From: Odiellus spinosus
Taxonomy: Eukaryota > Arthropoda > Arachnida > Opiliones > Phalangiidae
Direction: 5' to 3'
Assembly: GCA_963920705.1 (NCBI GenBank)
Contig: OY987226.1
Location: 13,704,501 to 13,768,500 of the forward strand
Length of the DNA: 64,000 bases
Below, one piece after another: positions 11,584-23,455 of this stretch. The notes below the pieces were generated by a model, which worked only from the letters and a program-made list of their open reading frames with translations, searched no databases and was not told the origin of the DNA. Made by a program: the position numbers and the translations under genes. Every line of letters begins with the position of its first letter. Within the stretch, counting starts at the first letter, position 1.

Positions 11584-11830
11584 TTAAAGTGAGAATGTCG
11601 CGACTTTTTCGAAGGCTAGCTTATGGATATTTATTGTTTTTCATACTATTTAAAGATTTTTATTCACCATTTTACGTTTTTATGGTTTTTAAGAAACTTC
11701 AAATTAAACGAAAATTTCCGAATTAAAGGCAGTGCTGACTTTATTAATTACGAATGTACGTAACTACCGCGTAAAAAGTTACGTATCACGTGCCAGGCGA
11801 TCATAGTGATGACATATTTATTATTTTTGC
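11584..11830 (+). mobile_element. F2 MITE relic
   Basis: Begins TTAAAGTGAGAATGTCGCGA like F2 left ends. Later it shows ACGTATCACGTGCC and GATCATAGTGATGAC, which match the F2 interior at 50950-51020. The middle is unlike other copies. Confidence 0.5.
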
Positions 11831-11844
11831 TAGAAAATTTAGTT

Positions 11845-12245
11845 TCTCTAAATATTTTGATTTAAACACTGATTTTAGTCATAATTTAATCATGATTTAA
11901 ACACTGATTTTAGTCATAATTTAATCATGATTTAAACACTGATTTTAGTCATAATTTAATCATGATTTAAACACTGATTTTAGTCAATTGAATCATGATT
12001 TAAACACTGATTTTAGTCATAATTGAATCATGATTTAAACACTGATTTTAGTCATAATTGAATCATGATTTAAACACTGATTTTAGTCATTTAATCATGA
12101 TTTAAACACTGATTTTAGTCATAATTTAACCATGATTTAAACACTGATTTTAGTCATAATTTAATCATGATTTAAACGCTGATTTTAGTCATAATTTAAT
12201 CATGATTTAAACACTGATTTTAGTCATAATTTAATCTTGATTAAT
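11845..12245 (+). repeat. 35-bp minisatellite, ~11 copies
   Basis: The unit ATGATTTAAACACTGATTTT is followed by AGTCATAATTTAATC. Most copies are exact, with a few units shortened by 4-5 bases. The core TTTAATCATGATTTAAA is nearly palindromic. Confidence 0.94.
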
Positions 12246-13667
12246 TCGACTTAATCATAATGGAATGACCTGCCCCTCGTTAATAAATTTGACTAGGACC
12301 AATCTGTGGTACAATTTCACTTATCATTATTTTGCGCTAAGCTAGAAGTGATTTGTACAGCACTATCTATCCTTTTTCGTTCTTTGTGTCTCTCCGCTTT
12401 CCTGCTCTAACGTATTTAATATCGGTGACAAGTCCGACTGCTCTTGGTTCCTTCGGAATTTATCTTTTTTTGGGGTCAGTATTGGGAGGCGGCCGAAGAA
12501 ATAGCTCGACTGGCTAGGCTGCGTGCATGCTGGGGGGTGAGGAAAAATAAACAGATTGATGCTGTGGTCTTTTAGAAAATTTGTATAGATACGGACAAGA
12601 TAAAATGTTCCTTATTTCTCCGCGACTTCACTCCACCTCTTTCCCAATTAAATTTGTTTTTAATTGATGGAAATTCAGATAAATTCTATCGTGTTTTTAA
12701 ATAGACGTTTGAAAAATTCAAAAATATTTTACTAGACGCTTTCAGAGTCTAGTATTTCTTTTAAAGTTAGGCTTTATGCCTATATGGATTCTTAAAAATG
12801 AACATGTCAAAAATATATAGGTATTTTTCCCCGATAATATGACGTAGTTTATATGGGCTCACCTTCTGAGCTTCCTATTGGGTAGCGAGGCAAGAGAAAG
12901 CATGGAGGACGAGTTTGCTTCAAGGGTGACAGGCAGAAGTAATCCTAGGCCTTTAACGACATTTCCAAAAAATGCTATTCAAATTTTATTTGCGAATTTC
13001 ATGAAAAATCCTTGACAGCCTCTTTTTAACACAGATCTTAAATTAATACCACAGAATTCAATTCTTTACCCTTAATAGGAGAATTATAACAATCGCGTCA
13101 TGTTAACGAGTCCCTATTCGAACTTTTATCTACCATTCTGTTGCGCGACGTTCATGAAATATAAATACTTAATCTTAGCGAATAACATGGGTATCCGTCC
13201 AATTCGAGGATTAGAATGGGGATAAGCTTTTATGTTTGGCAACGCTAATGTACGCGTCCGTGGAGAAGACTCAAAATAATTGTTGAAAAGAGGTTAATTG
13301 GGTCGGAGTGAGTGAGTTCTGAATGGTTTTTAATAGGTTCACCCTATTCTATTATAAGAAAGACGAAGGCTAGCTCGTGCCTCGGGGGAAGGAGATAGAG
13401 TATATATGACAAGGGCAGTCAAGGCGAAAGGCGAAAATTCCCTCAGTGATGACAGATTTTAAAGGAAAAAGAAAAACATAAATATAATTGGAGAATAATT
13501 CCATATTTTTATTTTATTTTTTGAAATTCGTGAATAATTGCTTTAGTTAAATAAATAGAGGGCCAATAAGAGAAGCGAGTTTTGGGAGAATATAGAAGCC
13601 CCATTGATTGATACGGTAATGAAATTACTAAGCTATAAAAATTAAGATCAATTCGGGATTTTTAAGC
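12246..13667. other. Mostly unique DNA, possible microexon only
   Basis: Contains the candidate microexon at 12480-12536 and an open stretch of about 50 codons near 12845-13015 that I do not recognise. Otherwise no gene or repeat stands out. Confidence 0.4.
12480..12536 (+). other. Candidate 19-codon microexon, unknown gene
   Basis: A T-rich tract ending GGGGTCAG at 12479 precedes 57 bases reading YWEAAEEIARLARLRACWG. A GTGAGG donor-like site follows at 12537. The length is a multiple of three (phase 0 to 0), the segment is GC-rich in AT-rich surroundings, and the peptide is a plausible helix. Nothing identifies a gene, and short open frames with AG/GT borders also occur by chance. Confidence 0.15.
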
Positions 13668-14003
13668 ATTTATTAACCTAACAACAAATGATTTTTATTT
13701 TTTCCTTATCGTTTGAATATGCCTAATCCTCCAGTAAAAAAATATTATAAACCAATATTAAACTAGAAGTCAGTTTTTAAAACTAACCCGAAAAATAGGC
13801 TTAACTGGATTCATAGAGATCCGGCATCGATCATTGCCATTGGGCCTTATATTTGGAGTTCAGGATCTATATGAATCCAGCTAAGCCTATTTTGATTGTA
13901 AGTTTTAAATTTCTAGTTTAATATTGGTTTGTATTTTTTTTACTGTTGGATTAGATCTATTTAAACTATAAGGAATTGATAAAAACGCATTCTCCCTTTA
14001 AAG
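13668..14003. mobile_element. F1 foldback MITE
   Basis: The left arm (TTAACCTAACAACAAATG, AATATTAAACTAGAAGT, AATAGGCTTAACTGGATTC) is inverted in the right arm (GAATCCAGCTAAGCCTATTT, TTTCTAGTTTAATATTGG, GCATTCTCCCTTTAA). Arms are about 130 bp around a short unique centre. Confidence 0.88.
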
Positions 14004-14799
14004 TTTATTGAAGAACTTAAGAAACTGTTTTATCCTGTTTCCATATTCATGACTGCGTTACAACGCGTTTTACTTAAACACTCGGTAGTCTGCTATACTT
14101 AAAGGCAGCCTGATATTTACACTAAAATATTTGAATTTGATGATTTTCAATTTCACCATTTGGAAATATTTGTCACGTTAAATTATTTAAGTCGTCTTTT
14201 TCCTTTAAAGCTCGGGGGCGAATTTGCATAAAGGATGAAGCCACTAACGAGCTAAAGATAACCTTCTACCCTCTATAGGTCTCCTCTCTCGTCACTGTTA
14301 GACTCTTCACGCGCGAAAGTCTCTGAGGAGAAACGTGCCGCGCTGAAGAGAGGAATGTAACGTTCAATATTTTACCGACAAACTTTTGAAATTTTCAATT
14401 TTCTTCACCATATACTCCCCCAGTCGCGTATTTTCTCTCTTTCTGACAAATTTTCTAATTATGAAATTGAACATAAATGAGTTCTTGATAATATTTTTTA
14501 TGGTTGACCTTTAACTCTGAAACTATTTGCTAACGGCAATTAAAATAATTTATTTAAAAAGACTCTTGCCACCAATTTCTTCGAAAACCTATTGATTTCA
14601 AATTTTGCTTTTTCGTAGTAAAATCGAGTAAAATATATTGTTTTAGTAAATAAATTAGAGATAGCGTTGAAACTAGTCTAATAAAAATCTGTCTGTCGGT
14701 CGAGGACGGTTAGGAAAATGAGAAAAGCTGAATTGAATTGATTCTCAAAAGTAGTTGATGCAAACTCGCCTTGAACATGAGTATAGAAGCGCGAGTTTT
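14004..14799. other. No gene seen; dispersed tag at 14690
   Basis: Unique AT-rich sequence. TCTGTCTGTCGGTCGAGGAC at about 14688-14708 followed by GAGAAAAGCTGAATTGAATT recurs in similar form at 62590 and 63625. Confidence 0.4.
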
Positions 14800-15195
14800 C
14801 AATGCAAACGCTCCTTTTTTCAATCAAAGTTTTTCAAGTTTTTGCTTTTTCCAAGAGAAGCTTGCATAAAATCCATTTAGATATCGGTTTGTCTGTCAAT
14901 TGAAGCCTAGTTGTTAACGTGGGTTGAAGTAAAATCTTGTTTTAACGCTAAATCTTGATTCTTGGCCAAAAAAACTTCATTGAAAACGCTTCTTCGTCAC
15001 TCGAAGTCGTTTTCAATCTACCTTTTTCAAAAGCTTTCGCTTTTTAAGCGAAGTTTGTATAAATTCATTTAGATATCGGCTTTTCTGTTACAGAAGCTTG
15101 ATAACGCGGGTTTAACGAAAATTTGGATTTAACCTTCACCCTTGTTTTGACGCAAAAACTCGATTCTTGGTCATCAAAAATCTTGATTGAAAACT
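14800..15195 (+). repeat. Imperfect ~186-bp direct duplication
   Basis: Two adjacent copies share TTTTTCAA, TTTGCTTTTT / TTCGCTTTTT, AGCTTGCATAAAATCCATTT / AGTTTGTATAAATTCATTT, AGATATCGG and GATTCTTGG. The spacing is about 186 bases. Divergence is substantial, so the duplication is old. Confidence 0.65.
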
Positions 15196-15624
15196 GAGCT
15201 TTTAATATCATAGTAGGACATAATTCGCTCGTGTCATGTTACTATTGAATTTCGTCATATTACCTCATAAAATATAACCAAAAATAGAAGTCGCGAAATT
15301 TTGGTCCATCAGATTTCCCCTTTTTCGAGGTAATGGAAAATTCCAGAAACTTTTACCTCTATGGATCGTTATTTCGAGGAAGGAATTTTTCCCATCTCGA
15401 ATTCTTCAAGGAATATATATTTTTAAGAAAAATATTTTCCGGAATCTTTCGAAAAGTAGTTATATATGTAATGTTAGTTTTTTTTTATAAGAAAACCGAG
15501 AAAAAAACAAAAAAAAAATAAAAAAACATGCTGATAATACTCCCAAAATAACAGAACTGAACGACTCTATCGCGGAGTTATACACTAGGTTAAACTTTAA
15601 AAGTAGTGATGATCTTTTCCAACA
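15196..15624. other. No gene seen
   Basis: AT-rich unique DNA with an A-rich run at about 15500-15530. Confidence 0.4.
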
Positions 15625-15803
15625 AGAGATCGGAGTTTGGACAAGAAATTTCTGATTATTTTATCTTTATTCATATAACTTAAAATTTTTCGAGGAAAGC
15701 CTATGATAAATCCAATGTAATCGCGAATAATTTTCCGATTATTTTTTTATGATTAACTGATTAACTGATAGTTGTGGATTATTTTGTCCAAACCCCGATC
15801 TCT
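15625..15803. mobile_element. MITE, family F4 (179 bp)
   Basis: AGAGATCGGAGTTTGGACAA at the left is inverted as TTGTCCAAACCCCGATCTCT at the right. The left half (to ATTTTATCTTTATTCATAAC-like sequence) recurs inverted at 50758-50815. Confidence 0.82.
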
Positions 15804-16592
15804 ATTTCCAACTGGTATTTAGTAAAAATCCAGTATGACAGCGGTTCGGTAGCTATCCTATTAAAAATTTTGACATCATTTAAATATCCCAAATGTCTCA
15901 TCGAGAACAAATAGAAGCTCCCCTGCCCCCTAAGAATCTTGAGAGATACCTTAAGCATTTGGAAACAGATTATTGGCTCCGCCTTACCAGCAAGTATAAC
16001 AAAATTTTTCGAAAATCGAGATTAAGCAAGAGAGCGGAGAGAACCATTTCCTCGAAATCTCGGATCCGTTATTCAAAGTCTTAATTACCTCAAATATTAT
16101 AACGTTTTCACGTTTCGCTATTCTTGGTTTCGTATATTGGTTCTTGTAAGAATACTGAAATCCAAGAGTGCTTCTCAGCATCTATAAACCGAGAGCCGAG
16201 GGGAAAAAATTTCTAAGGGATAAAATTTTTCAATTCCTTCCTTTTATCATTTTATTTACTACGCTTTTTTAAAGGAAATATTCTTCCCCCGTTACAACCT
16301 TTTATATACGTTTTGCTCGATTTTGCGGTTAGAATATTATACTTTCGCCTCCGCGAAGAGAAATTCCACGGCACATGCCTGACCTGAGTACATCCTATAT
16401 GTAGTCCGAGTATCGTATGCAATATATATTTGGAGACTTTCTAAACGATCGCTAAGGCTTAGCGATTTTTTTTGACGCATCAAAACCTTATAAAGAATGA
16501 CGCTTCATTTGTGTTTTCTTTATTGTCAAAATATGCGCGGTAAAATATTTGAACAAAATTTTAAATTATAGACCAAATAGAATTCATTTTAT
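15804..16592. other. No gene seen
   Basis: Short open frames in both directions at 15890-16180 show no recognisable domain or splice structure. Confidence 0.4.
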
Positions 16593-16850
16593 TTTAAAGG
16601 GAAACTTGGAGCTAAAAATAGAACAGCCTTTAAATTTATTTTCGGAATCACCTTGCCAAAAAACGTGTTCGAGAATTTTTTCGTAATTTTTAGACACGTT
16701 TTTGGTGTTTAAATAAATTTTTGAAGTTTAGTAAAATTTGAAAAAAGGAAATATAAATTCTGGCCAATCATATTATATCAGCCTTCAACAGCGCTTGTAA
16801 TGTCCTAACATTAAAATATTAGGCCGGCGTTTTATGCTTAAGACTTTGGT
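16593..16850 (+). mobile_element. F3 foldback MITE, left half
   Basis: TTTAAAGGGAAACTTGGAGC, then TTTATTTTCGGAATCACC, ATTTTTAGACACGTTTTTGG and CAGCCTTCAACAGCGCTT match the left arm of the complete element at 49218-49677. The right arm is absent. Confidence 0.85.
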
Positions 16851-17639
16851 GGTTTACTGTTCTTAAGTTAAGAACTGCTGGTCATTTTCTTGGAGTAAAA
16901 ACTTGAAAAAGTGGTCAATGTCTAAATTAAGGAACCACACTCATTTTTCAGAGATTTAGGGTGTTATAAGGCTCCCAGAACATCCAAGAACGATGCCCGC
17001 TTGGCCCCGTGATAGCCTTCCAGAGAGGGTAACGTGGTTTAGAGCTGATCCATCAGTTCTTAAAAAGAGAAAACGGTGTAGTTCCACGCAAACTCTCCAT
17101 CAGAAACCGCGATGCCCCCTCCCCCTGCTTCTAAAACCATCAACTTGACCAGCTTGCCTATACGTATAGCTTGCTCATATAGTTTGATATTTCCGGCATG
17201 TATACCATTCTATCTCGATTGAAGGGTCAAGAGGGAATTATAAATGACTACTTTTATTATAAGAGGTTAAATATTACGTATCTATCCGCCTCGGTTTTCA
17301 TTTAGTCAGCTACAGTATATTAGCAGATTTAATCTATTTTTCAATCTCTCCATTAAAATCATTACATAATATCAAGAGTGTATGAAAACCCTCCCAAAAA
17401 GTATACGTCTGTTATTATAATTATAATAATTGTAATGAAAAGTTGTATGGAACGTTGCAACCACAGAGGCATAGCCGATTCATAATGGCTGAAAGGACAG
17501 TTAAAAACAATTTGAATAGTATTCAACAAAATTAACTAAAATTGAAGAGTAAAGCTGCGTTTTCAATCATTTTTTTTAATATTTCATTTATTTAGAGAAG
17601 ATTAATTATTTAATGAGGTATTTTTTATTGATTTAACAG
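16851..17639. other. No gene seen
   Basis: Unique DNA with a more GC-rich patch at 16985-17160 whose frames contain early stops. Confidence 0.4.
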
Positions 17640-17654
17640 AATATAAAATTATTT

Positions 17655-17765
17655 TGCCCCTATAGGCTAGCTTCTTCTGACACATTAGTGCGCTTAGAGT
17701 GGAACACTTCTACAGGCGCTGTGTAAGAAATGCATTAAAGACTTTACCCCTATTTGGGGGCTTTT
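17655..17765 (+). repeat. Dispersed repeat F13, copy 1
   Basis: GTGGAACACTTCTACAGGCG with ACCCCTATTTGG downstream recurs at 41890-41975 and, inverted, at 53015-53060. The type is unknown. Confidence 0.6.
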
Positions 17766-17959
17766 TATCCCATATTATTACGGGTATGTAAACTTAGAAA
17801 TTTATTAATAAAGGGAGAATGAAGCTTTACAATTACGTTAAATTATATTTTAAATCAAATTATCATTAAATATTATAATTATATTTTATGTTGTTTTATT
17901 ATAATATTATTATACCATTAAATTAAATTACGGTTAAATTTAATAATCACAGCACCTTA

Positions 17960-18205
17960 AGCCCCGTTTTCATGGTCGCTAGTAGCGGACAATTTTAGCG
18001 AGCGTTTTCAAGTTCCGCGGGTCCTCCTAGCGGAAGCGGGAAATATCTATTTCAAACAGATCGGCGCGGAAAGTGAAAATCCGCTGAAATTTGTACTTCT
18101 CCGCGATTTATTTCGGCTTTAACAAGAATGAAAACGAAACACGCGTGTAGCGGAGGCGGATTTTTCGGTTTTTTACCCGCTACTAGCGAGCATGAAAATG
18201 GAGCT
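17960..18205. mobile_element. MITE, family F10 (246 bp), TTA target site
   Basis: AGCCCCGTTTTCATGGTCGC at the left and GCGAGCATGAAAATGGAGCT at the right are inverted, and both arms continue into CTAGTAGCGG. TTA at 17957-17959 and 18206-18208 flanks both ends. A 3-bp TTA/TWA duplication is typical of PIF/Harbinger-type elements; the superfamily call is inference. Confidence 0.85.
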
Positions 18206-18208
18206 TTA

Positions 18209-19080
18209 TAAATAAAAAACGTATTCCGAAAAGTAAGCTTCAAAAAAGGGAGTAAAAGCGAAAATCTAGCAATTTTTAATAACAAAAAAAAAAAAAAAAA
18301 TACATTTTTAATAAGATTTCATTAGCGAGTATTATAATTTTTAAATCCGCATTTATGTTTTATAAGAACTTCATGAATTAATTAATCAAATTAGTTAATG
18401 GCTATAGCTTCAAACTATAATAAATGAACAATAATTTCACTCGATATACATTCAATAGAACTTGTTCACTTTACAGAACTAATTTATATCCTTTACGTTT
18501 AACATAATGTATCCATCCACCTTCATTTCTCTTTCTACTTAGTTTCCAATCTATAAAGATAAACATATAAATATATCATATAGGTAGACATGTTCCCCCG
18601 ATTTTAAATATAATCTTATAATGGAAATTAGTGTGGCTGATAAAATCAACACGAAATGGGATGTTTTCCCAGTGCAGAATACTTTTAACTGTGTATTCTG
18701 TAGTCCTTGCCCGTTAGCACACTTTTGTCAAAGCCACTTTTTTGCATTTTTCAGGCCTATTTTTCACTAAAATTCAGTAAAAGTTTACTCCGAGGTATAA
18801 TATTATAGTCTGCCTTCAATTACAAGAAATTAAATCAATGAGATATAGAAGGATACCTAGCTACGTACGCGATGCAAATTTTTCTTGAATATAAAGAGAT
18901 TCTATCCATGTATTTTAGTTAAAGAAAATTCAGCGTGACAGCTTATAAGTAAAGTCTTTTCTCCTCTTCCTCAAACTCTTCCCTTTTATCCATTTTAAAT
19001 TTAGCTCTACTGTCAATTCAACCCAGAGTTGATAGTGGGAGGGATTATGGGGAGAAGAAACCATAGAAACAATATAACAT
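18209..19080. other. No gene seen
   Basis: AT-rich unique DNA with a poly-A run at about 18284-18300. Confidence 0.4.
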
Positions 19081-19270
19081 TTAAAGTGATGATATTACCG
19101 ATTTATAATTAAAAACAAGTGGAATTTTAGTTTTGAATTTTCGCCAAGATCGTTAAATAACAATTAAAATATAGGCATAATAGGCATCTTTTTCTGAGTT
19201 AAGAAGTTGATTCCCGCGCTTTCTGGGTCAGGATACGGTTGTTTCCTGCGTGAAGTATACTTTCTACATT
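19081..19270 (+). mobile_element. F2 MITE relic
   Basis: TTAAAGTGATGATATTACCG at the left end, then ATAATAGGCATCTTTTTCTG and a GTGAAGTATACTTTCTAC segment parallel the F2 layout. Strongly diverged. Confidence 0.45.
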
Positions 19271-19516
19271 TTAAAAATTAAGATATTGGAGCGGCATACA
19301 ACGCGATTAAGCGCAGCTAGAAACGAAGGTCAATTTGAAACACCCGAAGAACTTAATAGATAGGTCAAATGACGGTGATTTGGTTTACGGCTAATTTTCC
19401 CACCTTTTCTGTGGTTGATCAGACTGTTATTACAATTCCTAGATTAGTTGCACCTTTCTCATATGTTCTCATTAGAAGTGCTATTATAAGTTTATTTAGA
19501 GATCGAATAAAGCGCT

Positions 19517-19922
19517 AGGGGCCTAGCCTTTTACGCCCTATCAACATAAAAAACTATATACAAAAATTGTACAAACAAATATTAAACTAAAAATTAATTT
19601 AGAACTTACCCAGAAAATAGGCTTAGCTGAATTCATGGTGATATCCTGAACTCCCTGTATAAGGACTACCGACCAATGACATTGGTCATGGAGATCATGT
19701 ATTCCCCATATAAGAGCCATCGATCAATGTCATTAAGGTCGCTAGTCCTTATATGGGGAGTTCGCTTGATTTCCATGAATCTAGCTAAGCCTATTTTCCG
19801 GGTAAGCTTTTAAATTCATTTCTAGTTTAATATTTGTTTGTAATTTTTTAACTGTTGGATTAGGCCTATTTAAACGATACGGAATCGATAAAAAATAACT
19901 TGTTTTAAGGCTACATTCAAAT
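19517..19922. mobile_element. F1 foldback MITE
   Basis: The inverted arms hold AAATATTAAACTAAAAATTA and AAAATAGGCTTAGCTGAATT on the left, then AATCTAGCTAAGCCTATTTT and CTAGTTTAATATTTG on the right. The right end GGATTAGGCCTATTTAAACG is followed by GGAATCGATAAAAAATAAC. The centre carries inverted CCCTGTATAAGGACT and AGTCCTTATATGGGG. Confidence 0.87.
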
Positions 19923-20769
19923 TAAATTCGCGAGATCAAATTGCCAAGGCCCGAATCGAGCCCTCTTGCGTGCCTACTTTAAGAATCTTTTTTAAAAAAC
20001 TTAAAAAAGATGCCCTGTTTTATAAACATTTTATTCTTCTCCTTTTTTATGGTTGCTCCGATTTTATATAAGTAAAGTTTACTGGAACTTCTTCATCCTA
20101 TTCTTGCTTAATATTTTGTATTATTCCGCCATAGCGTTTGTTATTAAGTTCGTAAATAATTTTCGTGCACAGAATCAATTTGAAGTTTCATCACCGCTAT
20201 AAAGCGAACTTACTTCCGTTGATCTTGTTGAAATATACGTTTATTTCGAGATAATAGGAATACTAGTTGAAATCTCAGGCTGATTTTGACTAAACTAAAA
20301 AGTGAAGAAGATTTGGGGGGCTGCGAAGTTTATAGGCCGCTTATAATATTAAACTTTCTTTTCTATATCGAAAGCTTATTTTCCACCCGAGCATTTTTAG
20401 AAAAAAAAAAAAGTGATTTTTAGATAGTTTAGATTTTTTAAGGGCTTAAATATAAGTAATGCTATCATTGATTTCTCAAGCGTACCAAATAGAATTTGAG
20501 TGGCATTTTCGGAAATATCGCTGAAAAACGATTAAAAATATATTCATATGTAACTTTACATAATAACGACTCGGTATAGACGAAATTAGTGTTACATTTT
20601 ATTAAGAGCAGCAACACGGAACCAAGCAATTAAGGCTTTTATATTAATTGATATCGACGAATATGATTAAAAAAACTGAATTCATTGCTTTTTCTACACG
20701 CGTGAATAGAAAATTAGACTTCAATATTATATCTATATTCTTTTTTCTTCAACACAAAAATAAATTACC
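19923..20769. other. No gene seen
   Basis: Unique AT-rich DNA, with a poly-A run at about 20400-20412. Confidence 0.4.
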
Positions 20770-21035
20770 GCAACAATAAATAGAAAATTATAATAGGCAT
20801 CTTCGAAATTTTCCGTGGCTATTATAGACTCAGTATGGGGATACGATTGCTTCCCATCTCTGTCGTGACAATATTTAATCCAGAAAGTTCAGCCTTTCAT
20901 TTGTAACTTAACTTTAATCATGTTCCAAAAATAGTCTACTCATGAAATGTAAACTTTCAATTTTAAAATTTCAAAAAACTCGTCACATTCACAAGCCATC
21001 GAAAAAATAGTGATGGCATCATTTTAAACAGGATT
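20770..21035 (+). mobile_element. F2 MITE relic
   Basis: Shows the F2 order: TCCGTGGCTATTATAGACTC, TTAATCCAGAAAGTTCAGCC, CATGTTCCAAAAATAGTCTA, and an end GTGATGGCATCATTTTAA. Diverged, without a clean left end. Confidence 0.6.
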
Positions 21036-21039
21036 GCCA

Positions 21040-21130
21040 CAGACCTAGAAAACCTGGAAAAGTCAGGGAATTTCAAAATAGATCTAAAAAGACAGGGAAA
21101 AGTCAGGGAATTTAGATATTGTCTAGGAAT
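21040..21130 (+). repeat. CAGGGAATT dispersed repeat, locus 2
   Basis: AAACCTGGAAAAGTCAGGGA repeated as GACAGGGAAAAGTCAGGG within 90 bases; same theme as 6645-6925. Confidence 0.65.
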
Positions 21131-21984
21131 CCACTGGTTTCCTCACCGATCCGATTCAGGGTGGCCGATTTTTGAGTCAGGTTAACCAAGAAAAGACGGG
21201 TTTAAAAACCTAACCCCTGGGAAATATTCCTTTGCAAAATAAGTAAAGTTCTAAATTAGAATATTTGAAGTTGTAGCTGTGGCAATCACTAGTTCATATA
21301 GACATAAGCAGTAATAAACTTAATTTAAATAATTTTTCATTCGAAAAATTCTTTGGAAAAATATTTAATAAAGATGTCCCATACCCGTTCCGAACCTTCT
21401 GGGTTTTTCTCTCCTATCCCAGGAGAGTACCCTGATTAAAATCTCACCTGGGGCGATCCCTAATATTGTTAAAAAATTATTGATATCTCTTAGAAAACCG
21501 AAAGCAAAAGGTGGAAAAAGTTGATTGAATATGGGGCTTTTGCGCATTCATGTACACTAGTCTTGAAACCGTTTTGGACTGTTTTTCCATTTTATTTTCG
21601 CCACAAATCGGTGTCAAAGTCACTTTAAGTAGATGGTCTTTATCGATAAAGATTCAAATGGGTATCGAGGGGAGATGGTTCTTAAAATTCGTTTATCGTT
21701 TTTATCCCAAACTGCAGGCACGCCGGTTGGCGTCTCCTTATGGGATTTAAAGTTTATCCGAAGCATTTAGAGCAAATGTAAAACCTTTCACTCGAAACCT
21801 ATTCCCTGGCTTCTATCTTTCCGCCATGTTGACTATATACTAGGAAAAGATTTAGTATTTTAAACCCCCGAAGAGAGAGAGCTGAACCCGAAATATCGAC
21901 TTCTTAGATTTTTACTTTTGTACCAATACTTTCTAGTTCGAAACATCCATCATGAATTAATCCCAATAAGGTTTAAATATATGT
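21131..21984. other. No gene seen
   Basis: Back-to-back short open frames near 21550 show no domain. Confidence 0.4.
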
Positions 21985-22640
21985 CAGGGAACTACTGAAA
22001 GAGTCAATGAATTTAAGAATTGGGTCAAAGAAGTCATGGAAAAGTCAAGGAATTTCAAAATTGGGTCAAAAGTTCAAGAAAAAGTTAAATATTTTAAAAG
22101 TTTGGTCAAAAACTCCAGTTATTTTAAAATTGCGTAACAAAAATAGGAAAAAAACCCGGAAATTTGAAAATCTGGTCGAAATATCAAGGAAAAATAAAAA
22201 CAAATTTAAAATTGGGTGAAACGTTCAGAAAAAAATCACGGAATTTTTAAATTTGATCAAAATGTCAAGGATATATCAATTAATTTAAGAAATTTGTCAA
22301 ATGGTCAAGGAAAACTAGGCTGGGGAAATTTTAAAATTTAAAGAATTTTAAAATTAATCTAAAGGCTATCGAAAAATCACGGAATTTTAAAAATGGCTCG
22401 ATTTGTTAAGGAAAAATCAAGAAATTTCATAATTAGGTCAACATGTCAGGGAAAATCAGAGAATTTGAAAATTAGGTAAAAAGGTTTTGAGCTATAATCA
22501 GGGAATTTGGAAGTTGGGTCAATATTTTAAGGAATGAGACAGTAAATCAGGAAATTAAGAAGTTGGGTCAATATTTCAAGGAATAAGATTAGGTAATTTA
22601 TAAATTTGTCAAAATATCAGGGAATTTTATCATGGAACTC
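21985..22640 (+). repeat. CAAGGAATTTCAAAATTGGGTC array, locus 3
   Basis: About 15 degenerate units of 35-45 bases built on GTCAAGGAATTT plus AAAATTGGGTCAAAA. This is the largest block of the family. Confidence 0.75.
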
Positions 22641-23455
22641 AGTATCACGGTAATTATTTTGGGCGGGGAGAATAAGTTTCTTTCAATTGTGGTTACGTAA
22701 CAAAGACTGTCTCTCCGGTGTCCTTCATTCTGGCGTTACTGTAACGCGAGTGACAAAAATTAGATGGTTCGGCGCTAATTATTAATATTGTTTCCCTTTA
22801 CCTCGGAGTCCCGTTCGCTGGAAAACACCTTTATAGTTTGTTCGACATAAACAAGACCATTTTCTTGATAATACTCCCTTCAATCTTGCTCGACGTACGC
22901 GCCTGTTTACCCAGTTAGGCCCCAGCCGCGCCAAACAACCAATAGAAGCTTTCAAGCTCTATTCAAATAACCAAACTTTGTATGCCCTATACAAAACTGA
23001 AAGAAGCCACCTTTAGGGACTCGGGTACCCGCCACAGTGCACGGTACTTCATTAAATGGTCGGTGAAAAAGAAAATTTATTTTTATTGATTTCTCGATCG
23101 TCAACCGCGAATGACTTTTATAAACCCTTTAAAAATAACCTCGTTTTTTAAAGTAATTATTCGGCTCTTACTCAACAGGACAGGTAGGCTTGAGGAAATT
23201 CTGTTAACAGTTTATTAATATTCGAGAATTAAAAAGGCGTTCCTGAGTTTAAATTTAAATTTAGTTGAAGGAATTTATTCAAGAGTTCGAGAATTTTAAA
23301 TACGCTTAGAGGCCCAGTTTGCTATTTACTTAAGTATTAGCTATGTTTAATATTCACTTAAATATACTTATCGTAATTTATTGGGTCATTCCATCTCAAA
23401 TCATCAATTCCATGCGGGTCGAAAATTACGGATTTTCATGAAACTTTAAGGTTAC
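22641..23455. other. No gene seen
   Basis: Unique DNA. GCGTTACTGTAACGC near 22732-22746 is a short perfect palindrome. A GC-richer patch at 22890-22960 gave no convincing exon. Confidence 0.4.

Noticed and set aside
18052-18285. 77-codon minus-strand open frame
   Set aside because: It lies mostly within the F10 MITE, which is non-coding.
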